From Spirogloea muscicola (taxonomy: Eukaryota; Streptophyta; Zygnematophyceae; Spirogloeales; Spirogloeaceae), in contig WELB01000307.1 of assembly GCA_009602725.1 (NCBI GenBank), positions 83,026-129,523 on the forward strand: a stretch of 46,498 nt of DNA, read 5' to 3'. The notes beneath the pieces are model-generated. The model ran no database searches. It was given only the letters and a program-made list of their open reading frames with translations, and was not told the origin of the DNA. Position 1 is the stretch's first letter. Each line of letters opens with the position of its first letter. Shown one piece after another: positions 9,960-20,483 of the stretch. The translations under genes were made by a program, and so were the position numbers.

Positions 9960-10436
9960 CGCCGTGGCGAGATGCCGCTCGTCCGGCCCCTCCGCGCCGC
10001 CGCCGGCGTTGCTGCTCCTGCGCTTGTTTGCGACCTTCAATTCTGTATCGCCCACGACCCCACCTTATTTTCCTTCCTCCCCTCCCTCCAGCGAGCGCGG
10101 GCCGCAGCGCTCGGCGGGCGCCCGAGCGGAGCGGCCCCTGAAGACGTGGAGACGATGACGAACGGCCTCTTCAGCTTGTGCCGTGCGTGAGGCTTGGCGC
10201 TGCGGCAGCCCGCCGGGAGCGCTCCGTCGCGCCGGGTGACGCGGAGTCAGTCAGTCCCAGGCCCCGCGCGCGCGCCCTGCCGCGGGCAGCTCCCGCGGCT
10301 CCCGGAAGATGCGGCTGCTGATATCATAAGGCGGCTGTAAATGCCAGCCATGTGCATACATAGGGTGTCCCTAGAATAAGTTCGTGTATTAAATACAAGT
10401 TCATAAGTATATCGGCGGAGCCACAGGCTAAATAAA

Positions 10437-10500
10437 GAAAATTCGTGTGATTGAAACAAACGTAGGCCAAATGGCCGAGTACAAAGGCAAGCACATCTAA
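10437..10500 (+). repeat. Solo end of interspersed repeat family
   Basis: Contains ATTGAAACAAACG, AGGCCAAATGGCC and GTACAAAGGCAAGCACAT, also seen at 19245-19275 (last part only), and in reverse at 37786-37822 (first part) and 43140-43190 (whole). The matching opposite end of the family is not found nearby, so this is a partial copy. Confidence 0.7.
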
Positions 10501-10553
10501 AGATCTACATGAAAAAATAACACAGGCTAAATAGGGCGCTCTTATTATGGCAG

Positions 10554-10680
10554 TTTACACTGGGTCGGTCGGTCGCAGATTGGCCCTCGTTTGGGTCGAC
10601 TTTGGAATACGTTTTACCTCAGGCGTTCATACAATGCGCGACACGTACTCCTCGGCCGCATCCGACCGACCCGGTGTAAA
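10554..10680. repeat. Foldback element with 23-base inverted arms
   Basis: TTTACACTGGGTCGGTCGG at 10554 is matched by the reverse complement TTTACACCGGGTCGGTCGG ending at 10680; over 23 bases there are three mismatches. TTGGCCCT follows on the same strand near both arms (10580 and 10681). It resembles a small MITE or a large RNA hairpin. No coding content. Confidence 0.65.
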
Positions 10681-11416
10681 TTGGCCCTAAGCTTAGTACC
10701 CCCGGAGGAAGAGGAGGAAAGTGGAGGAGGTGGAGTGTGTATTGATGTGACTGATGGAGGGGGGAAGGGGGTGCCAAGTGGGCGCCCACAAACTGCGGCC
10801 TCCGATCCTCCGCCCCATCTCCCCCATAGCAGTGTAGATGTTATCGTCTCTGTACTCGGGCCAACTCAGGCCCTCCATCAGTCAATAACCTCTCCTTCCT
10901 CTCCGATACTCTGTATCACCCGCGTCTCCAGCTTCTCTCGGCCCCTGCACGGGTACCGGGCTCGCCTGCTGCATACCATTGGCGCCGCGCCCGCTGCCGT
11001 CGCTTCTGTGGCAGCCGCTGCTGACTGCGGACGTACCCTTTAGCAGCGGTGTACTTGCTCGCACATCCTGGCAAGAGTAGCGCCAGTGAGGCAAAAGACG
11101 ACTCAAAGAAATCAGGCAGAGGCACGGAAAGAGCGTGAGGGAGGGGAGGAGGCGACAGAGAGCGCTTGAGAGTACTCAAGGGGAGCTTGAGGTGCAGAGG
11201 CAGAGAGGCCGGGGGACGTGGGGCAGATCTTGGACGAGGGCAATGTAAAGAGGGCCCACATTGCCTGGCGCGAGACGAGTGCAGCTGGGTGTATCTACAC
11301 ACTGGATGCTAGGCATGGCGGCGCGGGGGAGTCGAAGGAGGCCTAGGAAAAAGCATGGCGTGCACGCCAGCAGTGAAAGGCTCCCCGCCTGACTGCACCT
11401 TGTCGACCCGCCGGAC

Positions 11417-12771
11417 ATGGTGACCCTCAGTGACGCGGTGCTTGCAGTAGCCGCCCTGCTGCTGCTGCGCCTGGTGTACGTGCTCGCTAACGTTGGCCGC
11501 AAGCTGCCCAGTCGCCGGCCATCGCAGCGGCCGCTCTCAACGCTCATCGTTCTTGGTTCAGGTCAGCAACCGCAACCTTCACATGCAGTCACGACAGGCG
11601 TCGTGCGCAGCCGCCTACCCACCTTTTCCGCCTACCCACCTTTTCATTCCTTGGCAACAGCCTGATGCGCTAAATGCAAGCCGCAGGCGGGCACACCGCC
11701 GAGATGCTCAATCTCATTGGCTCGCTGGACCGCGGCCACTACTCCCCTTGCTGGTACGTCGCCGCCGCCACAGACACCATGAGCCTTGCCCGAGCTAGGA
11801 CGGCAGAAGAGAAAGCATATACTAATGAGGTACTGCCACTACCGTCCTCATAATACGAGGCTTGCAAACCTACTTGCTCATGGAAGATTCAATAGGTTAT
11901 GACGAGAATCGAGGACAGAGGCTAGGGCAACTTCCTGCTCCATTGCTCGATGCTGGGTGTCAAAAGCGCAATGGCCGCTGCTTGATTGGTCCTGCATTTG
12001 ATTGGAGCCAATGCCATCTGCAGAGTGCGCGGTACTGCAAGATATTCCGCAGCCGTGAGGTTGGGCAGTCATATCTCACATCCGTGGCCACTACGGTTGT
12101 TGCCTTCCTACACGCCGTTTACATCGTCTTCCACATCCGCCCGGACGTTGTGAGTGACAATACTCATATCTGACCAGCAAGGGTCTTCTTACCTACGTAA
12201 CGATTCAATTTGTCCGAGTGGCAGCTTTAATTGACAATCTTGCATCGTCAGTTAAAATCTTTGTACGCTACATGAGCAGGTACTCTGCAATGGGCCTGGC
12301 ACCTGCCTCCCAGTCTGTGTTGCTGGTTTCATCTGCAAAGTAAGCACTGTCCCAAGCGCCCACTGAAGATTCCACCCCAGTCTTATCTAACATCAAACCT
12401 CACAGTACTTGTAGTGGACGAGATGTATGGGCAGGTGCAGAATCAAGGCAGTTAGTTGCAGAATTCCGCTGAGCACCTCACTCGTAACTACATACCATGT
12501 GCTGCTGGTCATTGTATGCTGACACTTTCAGGAGGTTGTCCCCATTAGCCCTCTTGCCTTGCTTACTGCGGGCGTTTATGCCAAATTGCACCAGGTAATT
12601 GGCCTGCAGTGGACGAAGCTCATCTACGTAGAAAGCGTGGCTCGCGTGCAGAAGCTGTCACTCACTGGCAGGCTCCTGTACAAGAACAAGATTGTGGATC
12701 AGTTCTTTGTTCAGTGGCCACACCTCACGCAAAAGTACCCGGGCTGCCAGTATGTTGGCCGCCTCATGTAG
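11417..12771 (+). CDS. ALG14: ALG14, UDP-GlcNAc transferase subunit
   Basis: ER membrane subunit that recruits ALG13 to form the enzyme adding the second GlcNAc to dolichol-PP-GlcNAc in N-glycan assembly. Five exons, 11417-11561, 11687-11829, 12042-12149, 12280-12339 and 12532-12771, all GT-AG, join in phase to 231 residues, a normal size. The N-terminus is a hydrophobic anchor (VLAVAALLLLRLVYVLA). Family motifs follow: VLGSGGHTAEMLNLI, RSREVGQSY, VLCNGPGTCLPV, KLIYVESVARVQKLSLTG and a C-terminal QFFVQWPHL with YVGRLM at the very end. The ATG at 11417 is the first in frame. Intact. Confidence 0.95.
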
Positions 12772-13118
12772 TTGCGTATTATGCCAGGATGCAACTGACC
12801 ACTCTAGCTTCCTCGTCAAATTGATAGAGGCCCTGTCTTACATTCTGCTTGTCTGAGCAGTAGCCTTCTTAAGCTCCAAGCTTCATTGGCAATAATTGCT
12901 GTTGCCAGGTGCTCGCAGAAATTTCATCACTTCAGAATTGCATAGAAAGTAGCTAACCACTCTGAGCCTTTTCCAAGGGTTGCCTTTGTTGAATATTAGA
13001 ATATGGTGAATCAGTGGGTCGGTAGAATCACCCACTACGCCTATTCTTCGATGCCAATGAGAAATTCCCTAGATAACGGGAGGCCCCGGCAGGGCGCATT
13101 ATTGGCCCAAACAATCTT

Positions 13119-13325
13119 GTGGCTCTATGTGCGGCGAGGCGGCGCTGTGTGCGCAGCGACTCTGTGTGCGGCGAGGCGACGCTGTGGACGAGGCGGCTCT
13201 GTGTGCGGCAAGGCAGCGCTGTGTGCGCGACGGTTCGGTGTGCTGCTAGGCGGGGCACTGTGTGTGCGACAGCTCTGTGTGCGGCCAGGTGAAGCTGGGT
13301 GCTCATCGGCTTTGTGTGTAATCAG
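13119..13325 (+). repeat. GC-rich minisatellite with alternating subunits
   Basis: About five degenerate copies of a 37-39 base unit. Each unit has two halves that both begin CTSTGTGCG: one of about 20-22 bases continuing GCGAGGCGGCG, the other of about 17 bases continuing CAGCGACT or CGACGGTT. The array decays at its right end. All six frames stay largely open because of the base composition, so open frames here are not evidence of protein. Confidence 0.8.
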
Positions 13326-13360
13326 ACAAACCTTTCTGTTATTTTGATTTCTTTGTGACC

Positions 13361-13582
13361 ATGTCTGCGTATGCGTCTGCATCTGCGCCAAGACGGGGAC
13401 GGTCGGCTGGTCCTCCCATATCAAGACAGGAAGTGGCTGTAAGACATGAAGGACAGGTACAGAATGTAGATCGCGAACAACAGGTTCAGGTTGCAGAACA
13501 AGGAAGGCCAGGGCAGGCGGAGCAAGAACATTTTCAGCCTTCACGACCAAGGCACCGTGAAACGAGGACTAGACAGCACTGA
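13361..13582 (+). CDS. Short unrecognised open frame after minisatellite
   Basis: A 73-residue ATG-started frame in a fair initiation context (GACCATGTC). The product is polar, rich in Gln, Arg and Glu, with no motif. It ends just before an AATAAA and a perfect hairpin. It could be a 5' piece of a transposon gag-like gene, a small gene, or chance; composition alone gives little support. Confidence 0.15.
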   Translation: MSAYASASAPRRGRSAGPPISRQEVAVRHEGQVQNVDREQQVQVAEQGRPGQAEQEHFQPSRPRHRETRTRQH

Positions 13583-13589
13583 CTAATAA

Positions 13590-13611
13590 AGTGACTGGTC
13601 AGCCAGTCACT
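13590..13611. other. Perfect hairpin, 9-base stem
   Basis: AGTGACTGG, loop TCAG, CCAGTCACT. AATAAA directly precedes it at 13585. It does not match the histone mRNA 3' stem-loop. It may be a transcript 3' structure, but no gene with support ends here. Confidence 0.4.
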
Positions 13612-13825
13612 CTATTGCTCAAGGAGCTCAAGTGAGGACGCTAGACGCTTCATTTGCCTTACTCTGACTACCTCAGCCCAGGCTGACACTAGCCCAGTGA
13701 ACAACTCCGATCGAAATTTAACATTGTCCATTTATGAAGAAGAGGATGTGTGAGCCTTCCTCTTGGCATCATCATGCAATGTCAGCACTGCCAGGCAACA
13801 AGGCCAACGCATCCATAAGCTATGC

Positions 13826-15391
13826 TCACAAGTCATCGCGACGGACCATGTCCGTCATCCAGCAGTCCTTGTAGGAGCCTTCCTCCTGATGTGAGGCAGA
13901 GCGCAGGTAAAGGACAGCAGTCAAATCTCGCAATTATGTTGCTAGAGAAGTCAGGTATACAAGATACTCAAAACATGCAGCTTCTTCAATGTCAGAGGGC
14001 ATATCCGCGTGGACAAGCTGCAAAGAGTGCAATGTGTCGACTCGGCCAGCGACAAATATGAGCTACCTGCTTGGAGAGGGACCAGACAAAGATGGTCTCT
14101 ATGCCACCGGCTCCCACAAAGGAGACGCGCTGCAGGACCGATTGCAACAAGTAACACGTATGTTGACGTCAGCAAGCTGACTCTATGTCTGACGCGATCT
14201 TCTGATGTAAAATGTGAGAAATTAGTCATGCATGTAGGAAGAGCTGGATTGGCCATGCAGTCCGACCTGCTGAAAGCGAGTGGGTCCTATAGACACTGTA
14301 CTCAGTATTCGAGCCTCAGCATGCTCAAGCATCATCTGCAGCTCGCAAGGCTCTTCCAACTGCTTTAGCCCAGCATTGTACTCAGGCCAGCAAGCAATTG
14401 TATTGTCCATATTGATACAGCATGTACAGAGAATCCTAGAATCAGTCTAAGCTCACTAGTCTGAGGTGCCACTGAGGAAGTCAATACATTGTAAGCTCGA
14501 CTCTCGAGCATTGTTGAGAAGCTAGAAAGAGGTCCTGTGTGAGCTTTGTTTGCGGGTGACGCGAACTCAAATCTGAAAATATGGACAGAAAAGAGAAGCA
14601 TATCAGCTGAGTAAGCTATTAGACCACCAAAAAGCATGGCACTGCATCCTAATGGGCAGAAGAAGAAGAGCAGAGAATCCTTCTCATGTCTAGCGAAGAT
14701 TAAGGATAGAAGATGAGGCAGGGGCAATACACGGTGCTCAAGTCCCTCCTTCTAAGTGCCTCTAGCTGAGCTTGAACAACCTGAGCAGGTCCAATCTGGA
14801 GTCACAGGAAAATCATTCCATCAACCAGCAGATGTAGGTGCCTGAAGCACAAGCTGTGCCCCTTGTCCGCGGGACAACAGAAGTCTACCAACCAATCAGC
14901 TGTCAGTGTTTGCTTGCTTGTCATCAACATATGAGATATGAAATCCCCTTGCTTGTAGCATCACATTGAACTAATTTTGGCTGGCAGGAAGGAGAACAGA
15001 TTGCCTGGCCATACCTCTGGGTCCGGCTTCAAGGGAGTGGTCTGTTCGCTGCCCCTGCTCAAGGCATGAAAGAGAGGTGAAACAGACGGGAAGTCAGCTC
15101 CATCACACCTCTTATTCACAGGGTTAGGGGGAGCGCCCTGGCGATCCACATACACGCCAACTAGAAATGAATTGCTATATGGGAGATCTATCAGCAGCTG
15201 TTACCTGCACCGCATGACTTCAACTAGCTGGGCCATGGTGGCCAAATTGAGCATCTAAATCAATTACTAGTTTATAAAAAGGGCAGCAATTTGCCGAGCC
15301 AAGGCAGTGGACAGAAACTGGCATCACCCGTTGGAGCTGGCGCTCTGGTCCGAGCCGGCAGTGGCCGAAACAACGACGCCAGGCTGGCCAT
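13826..15391 (-). CDS. DUF4864-like protein, probably plastid
   Basis: Similar by eye to the DUF4864 family of unknown function found in plants and bacteria. Exons on the minus strand: 15328-15391, 15015-15160, 14733-14795, (one unresolved), 14488-14572, 14267-14335, 14067-14129 and 13826-13885. Family-like segments in order: PAQVVQAQLEALRRRD, FEFASPANKAHTGPLSSF, MLEHAEARILSTVSIGPTRFQQ, RVSFVG with FVWSLSKQ, and YKDCWMTDMVRRDDL at the end. About 180 residues plus a missing piece. The chosen start (MASLASLFRPLPARTRAPAP) resembles a plastid or mitochondrial transit peptide; a second ATG at 15584 in another frame is an alternative. The exon between 14733 and 14572 must contribute a length of two modulo three, and I could not place it with canonical sites; a GATGCAGTGCC segment near 14648 is the best candidate. 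Confidence 0.75.
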
Positions 15392-16582
15392 CCCTGGCAG
15401 GGACCGTGAGTGATCCCGGGCTCCGTCCGGGCGCACGCTTGCCGTGGCTCTGCCGCACAGAGGACGCTCGCCGCCGCCCGGCGGCGGGGCGCAGGCGGTA
15501 GTACGCGGCGGCCTGCAGGCGCCGCGCTCGGAGCGGCCCGGACCAGGCGGCCCCGGCGGCCTGGAGCTCCTCCGCCGAGCACCATGGGCCGCCGCGCGGC
15601 CGGAGCTCGAGGACGGCGCGGCGGCGGTGCTGAGCTGCCAAGGAGCGTGTACAGTATTGAGATTGGAGTAGAGCGTGCGGGAGAGGGGCGGACTGAATCT
15701 GGCGCCCGCGCGGATTCTTTGTGCTCGCCGCCCCGTCCCAGCGGCAGCCGCAGACAGCCGCATACTGTAAGTGAGGGCGGGGACCAAGGATCCAGAGTTT
15801 CACTAACTTTTGAAGAGACGACTCAGTCTCCACAGTCCAAACGGCGAAGCCACTCAGATACTCTATGCCTGGCTGGAACCAGGCATAGGACCTGACCGCA
15901 GAGCAGAGCAGACTGACGGCGACTGAGGGCCAGCCAAGCACGGTCCTGCGTGGAGTGGAGCAGCTGTGTGGACAGTCCACAAGAATTTGTGAGACTGGTC
16001 ATGGAAGAAGCAGGTCTTTGAAAGGTCATGGAGAAGTCGTATGGCTTAGTAGCCTGCTGCCTGGACATGGAAACTTATCCTGCCCACTATGTGCCCTTGG
16101 CAGAAGCAACAGCTTACCCATGGCACATTGTGCAGACCCGCAAGGCACCCGCAAGGCACATCTCTTTGCCTTGCATGCTATCTGCCTGTCTATGAGACAG
16201 ATCAAAGGGCACATTAAAAGCACTAATCTGAGCTGTGTATGCTGACAGCGACATACTTCCTGCTTGCTTCACACTGATGCTCAATACCAGTTTCGCAAAT
16301 TGGTTGACATGTTTATTCAAAAAGACATTGAAAAATATGTTGCAATTGCATTCATACACTTTGAGCAAGTGCTCAGCAATGTGCGCAGTGCTTATGCGCA
16401 TATGCTTCACTAAGCAGCCCATGAAATGAGCGGGTTTATTTGCCAAGGGTGCACAAGAAAGCTTGTGGTCAGTCACAAGTAGCTGATCCCGAAGCAGCTG
16501 CAACTCAATCTCTCCGCTGAACCCAAACACTACGAAAGTCCTGCTCGATTCACCTATCGAGACCTTGCCCCTGCGGACCTGC
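15392..16582. other. Intergenic, no supported gene
   Basis: Contains GC-rich DNA at 15410-15770 that keeps several overlapping frames open, then AT-richer DNA with none. It must include the promoter of the DUF4864-like gene and the 3' end of the next minus-strand gene. I see no further structure. Confidence 0.4.
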
Positions 16583-18724
16583 TTAGTGCTTCAGACCCTC
16601 GTCCCAGCCCCCAAGGTCCTTGCTCCTACTCCTCACAATTTCCGGCCCCTGAGTCCTACGCCTAGCAGACTCGGATCTAACACCAGACTTCTGCTGCCGC
16701 CTAGTGGAGGAGTACATCCTCGCATAATAGGGACCCCGTTGGCCTGCACCTTGCTCTTGAATCCTCTCAGGTAGCATAGGAGTCCTGCTTGTGGGCCTGG
16801 ATTGAGTGTCTGCGGAAGCGGGGGACCGGTATCCAACATCATCCTCACTCCAATCCCACTCGTCAGACCAGGCCTGCCCTTGGTCATCGGCATCTCGCCA
16901 CCGACCTGATTGCCTATCTGCCTCTTTCTGATAGTCTGTGTCATACCAAGACCTTCCCTGTTGGGAATGTGCACGACTGGCGGCATTCCAGATAGGCTTG
17001 CCTGTCCAAAAAAGCCATGACGTCCAGTAGGTCTCACAGACAAAGCAAGAGGAGCAAAAAGGCACACCTCTAATACTCATGCTAAGCTTCAGAACTGCTC
17101 AAATACTTATATGAGTCACTAGACATCGACAGTCTTTACATGCAAGTAGCCATCTTCAACAGGCCAAAGTGAAAGTGCAAAATAGAGTAGGTCAGAGCGA
17201 GAGTTGTGAGACTGGAAGCATACCTGCAGTATAGAGGAGGACACGCCATACTTGTGCTGCAATGGGCTTCAGGACCTTCATCAGTGTTGGCAGCACCGCC
17301 AGGGCAGTGGGTGCAGACAGGAGCCACCAAGGATGCTGGAGTAGAGCAGGGCCCACGATGAAGAGAAGTGGCACACCAAGGAGGAGCAATGTCCAAGACT
17401 GTAACCAGAAAAGAAGGTAGAAGCCAGTCTCATTTCACAGGCAGACCCATGGCCAATTTCAGAATCTGATGCATCTGTAGTAAGCCGCTATGGCAGAAAG
17501 CGGATGCGAACACGTGGAGCTCCACAGGCATAGCCTGCCAAGCAAGCCACTCAGAGAAGCAGTGCTGGGAGCTCTCTATCATGGCCACAAAGCCCTTGGT
17601 GAGTGAAGTGCGTCCTATGATTATAGCAGTAGTCTTCACGTGTATGAGACTGTGCCTCCTCAAGACCAGATTGCTAAGAATCTTCGAGCAGTTGTTAGTT
17701 TAGGGTCACTTCACACTTCGATCCGGTACCACAAGCAGTGAAGACAATGGATGAGCAGCTACAACGTGCGCAAGCTTACATTAAAGAAAGCAGAGGAGCT
17801 TGATTTATCGTAGTCGTCATCACTGGCGTCATGATCGACGTCATAATCATCCTCGTCCCACTGTGGGACTTGCTGTGCACGTGACCTTGGGCCTCCATCA
17901 GAGGAGTCCCATCCACCTTGTTCTCTTGCCTGTTGACCTGCAGGTGGACATGATTGCCAAAGTGCAGGGTCGTTAACAGTCTGCAGCTGACCAGCAGAAC
18001 CCAGATGAATAGGCACATCGAGCAGGCTGGAAGATACCATGTCAGATGTACCACGTTTGGCACTCTGATTCAGCACCATTGACAAGTGTGGCAGGAACTG
18101 TGTACCTCTTCTCCTTCCTGCCGAGCTGGTGGAGGTCCCTGCCTCAGTGCCACTTCTCCGACGCCGCCAATGCTCGGCATTTGAGTCCCAGGCGCTTGGT
18201 CCCTGCTTTGCACCCCTGCGAGCAGCACCAGGTTACAACCTTGCCATCAGAGTAAGGAGAACTGCGACAAGATATTAGTGAACAAAGCGAGCACTCGTTC
18301 ATGCTTGGCAGGAGAAGGAGGTCAAGCAGCAGAACAACAGCACCTCGGCGGAGGCCAGAAATACACCAAGATGCCCGTGCCTTCACAAGATCCTGCCCAC
18401 AGTCAGCAGGCTCGTGGAATACTCTTCATTGCAGGCAGACGTTTCAGGAGGCACAGGCAGAGGCCCTGCTCACCCTATGCGGCTCTCGTTACCCGCCGAG
18501 CGGCTCTGGCGAGCGCGAACTGCAGTGGCAGGCTGCTCTGCGCTCGGCGCTGCTGCCCTGTGCAGCTCAGGCTGGGCAGTCCTCCAGAGGCCAGCTCCGC
18601 TGCCGGCCGCGCGGCCCCTGCTGCAGCAAAGGGACGCGCGACGGCTGCGGCTTGACTCGAGGGGCCGAGGGGAGGGCGGCGCCGCGCTGCCGCGGGGGCC
18701 GGCTAGGTTGGCGGTGGCCGCCAT
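16583..18724 (-). CDS. Unknown plastid-targeted membrane protein with acidic, aromatic regions
   Basis: I do not recognise the family. Four exons, 18474-18724, 17780-18215, 17224-17398 and 16583-17001, join with GT-AG ends and matching phases (2, 0, 1) into 426 residues. Residues 1 to about 60 (MAATANLAGPRGSAAPPSPR and an Arg/Ser-rich continuation) look like a plastid transit peptide. A conserved-looking SAWDSNAEHWRRRRSG follows, then an acidic run (VPQWDEDDYDVDHDASDDDY) near residue 210. Two hydrophobic segments come next (SWTLLLLGVPLLFIVGPALL, and a PTALAVLPTL region), so one hairpin or two membrane passes. The C-terminal part is hydrophilic with repeated Trp/Asp patterns (WSDEWDWSEDD) and an Arg/Ser-rich end. 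Coherent splicing across four exons is the main evidence that it is real. Confidence 0.7.
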
Positions 18725-18974
18725 GCCGCGCGCTTGCTGCAGCTGCGGCGGCGCTCGCTCCAGCTTGCCAGGCCAGCCCCCAGTGCCAGCCCAAAGGACT
18801 AAAGAAGAAAGAGCTCGCCCATTGAGGATAGGGGCTGGAACAGCCAGCCCAAAAAAGAATGAGCAGAGTACAAGAAGCCCAAGAAGAAGGGGGGCCAGGC
18901 GAAGCACTAAGGCGAAGCACTAAGAAAGAAGCACACAAGAAGAAACAAAGCAGCTACAAAAGACTAAAGCGCTC

Positions 18975-19290
18975 CTCCAAAGAGAGAGAAGGCGCGCGGT
19001 GCGAATGAAATTGAACGGAAGGCCAATTCTAGCCTTACAAGTGTCCTGGTAACTGGGTAATGAGCTGGCTAAGGGGGACACTAATATCCCCGAGTAAGCA
19101 CATGCATATCTGACAAGCTATACTGAGGAGCCAAACGACCACCACGCCATTAGCCTGGGCTAATGCACGACCAGCACGTGGTGAATCGCGAGTGCTTGGG
19201 AGAGAAAGAGGGATGCGTGTATGTTAAGAGATGGGGAGGCCATGTGTGGCCAAGTACAAAGGCAAGCACATTGGACAAATGTACGTCACC
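18975..19290 (+). repeat. Interspersed repeat, forward copy
   Basis: Begins with GAGAGAAGGCGCGCGGTGCG, AATGAAA and GGCCAATTCTAGCC; contains TAAGCACATGCATATCTGACA; ends with GGCCAAGTACAAAGGCAAGC. The same blocks occur in the same order, reversed, at 43135-43580. No coding potential is seen. The region 18725-19474 otherwise holds a short duplicated AAGCACTAAG near 18900 and nothing else clear. Confidence 0.7.
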
Positions 19291-19474
19291 TGCTGCTAAG
19301 CTGACCCGCTCAGTAACCACGAGTCAGCACATAGAGGTCGCTAGCTGACGCTCGAATACCGGACGGCAAATTGACTAGCTCTTGTGCCAGCAGCTAAGGC
19401 TCGACCAGCTTTCTGATGCAGAGCATACGCCTGAGCTCGTTGCAGACAGGTTGACACTCGACGTCGCAGAAATG

Positions 19475-20287
19475 NNNNNNNNNNNNNNNNNNNNNNNNNN
19501 NNNNNNNNNNNNNNNNNNNNNNNNNNNNNNNNNNNNNNNNNNNNNNNNNNNNNNNNNNNNNNNNNNNNNNNNNNNNNNNNNNNNNNNNNNNNNNNNNNNN
19601 NNNNNNNNNNNNNNNNNNNNNNNNNNNNNNNNNNNNNNNNNNNNNNNNNNNNNNNNNNNNNNNNNNNNNNNNNNNNNNNNNNNNNNNNNNNNNNNNNNNN
19701 NNNNNNNNNNNNNNNNNNNNNNNNNNNNNNNNNNNNNNNNNNNNNNNNNNNNNNNNNNNNNNNNNNNNNNNNNNNNNNNNNNNNNNNNNNNNNNNNNNNN
19801 NNNNNNNNNNNNNNNNNNNNNNNNNNNNNNNNNNNNNNNNNNNNNNNNNNNNNNNNNNNNNNNNNNNNNNNNNNNNNNNNNNNNNNNNNNNNNNNNNNNN
19901 NNNNNNNNNNNNNNNNNNNNNNNNNNNNNNNNNNNNNNNNNNNNNNNNNNNNNNNNNNNNNNNNNNNNNNNNNNNNNNNNNNNNNNNNNNNNNNNNNNNN
20001 NNNNNNNNNNNNNNNNNNNNNNNNNNNNNNNNNNNNNNNNNNNNNNNNNNNNNNNNNNNNNNNNNNNNNNNNNNNNNNNNNNNNNNNNNNNNNNNNNNNN
20101 NNNNNNNNNNNNNNNNNNNNNNNNNNNNNNNNNNNNNNNNNNNNNNNNNNNNNNNNNNNNNNNNNNNNNNNNNNNNNNNNNNNNNNNNNNNNNNNNNNNN
20201 NNNNNNNNNNNNNNNNNNNNNNNNNNNNNNNNNNNNNNNNNNNNNNNNNNNNNNNNNNNNNNNNNNNNNNNNNNNNNNNNNNNNNNN
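19475..20287. other. Assembly gap (N run)
   Basis: 813 unknown bases. The right flank is a CCG trinucleotide run, a common cause of assembly breaks. Open frames drawn across it are meaningless. It falls upstream of CDSP32 and may hide its promoter or 5' UTR. Confidence 1.
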
Positions 20288-20307
20288 CGCCGCCGCCGTC
20301 GCCGCTT

Positions 20308-20341
<34 letters not shown>

Positions 20342-20346
20342 CCCCG
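20288..20346 (+). repeat. CCG trinucleotide run
   Basis: About 19 CCG/CGC triplets with four interruptions, directly at the gap edge. Similar GGC or CCG runs sit near 3937, 6866, 7660, 9915, 26295, 26672 and 28750, mostly in or beside the first exons of genes. Confidence 0.85.
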
Positions 20347-20483
20347 CCGTGTCCGGAGCATCAGCGCCCTTGCTCTTCCGTCAGGACCTTCAGGCGCTGC
20401 CAAGCGCTGTGTCGGAGGAGCGTCTGCTCCCGGCCTCGCCACTTGCGCTGACCTTCCCAGCCTCCCAGCCCAAGCGAGGCCGC

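Larger units (their letters stand above)
9960..11416. other. Intergenic region, Rab18 to ALG14
   Basis: Two divergent genes start at its ends, so it must hold both promoters. I see one copy of the interspersed repeat end (about 10437-10500), a foldback element (10554-10680) and low-complexity stretches. A 61-residue minus-strand frame at 10693-10878 begins with a coding-looking stretch (GLSWPEYRDDNIYTAMGEM) but has no partner exons I can find. Confidence 0.5.
12772..13825. other. Intergenic region with minisatellite
   Basis: Between the convergent ALG14 and DUF4864-like genes. It contains the GC-rich minisatellite, a short open frame and a perfect small hairpin, each listed separately. Nothing else is supported. 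Confidence 0.5.

Noticed and set aside
12591-12605. Possible mini-intron in ALG14 (GTAATTGGCCTGCAG)
   Set aside because: It has GT-AG ends but is only 15 bases; reading through gives a normal ALG14 sequence.
13003-13550. Frames of 114 and 141 residues through the minisatellite
   Set aside because: They follow the repeat unit (ALCVRR, HTEPP patterns) and have no domain.
13590-13611. Histone-type mRNA 3' stem-loop
   Set aside because: The hairpin is perfect but lacks the histone consensus, and no histone gene is near.
15324-15980. 218-residue minus-strand frame
   Set aside because: Overlaps the first exon of the DUF4864-like gene in another frame, has no motif, and its composition is that of GC-rich leader DNA.
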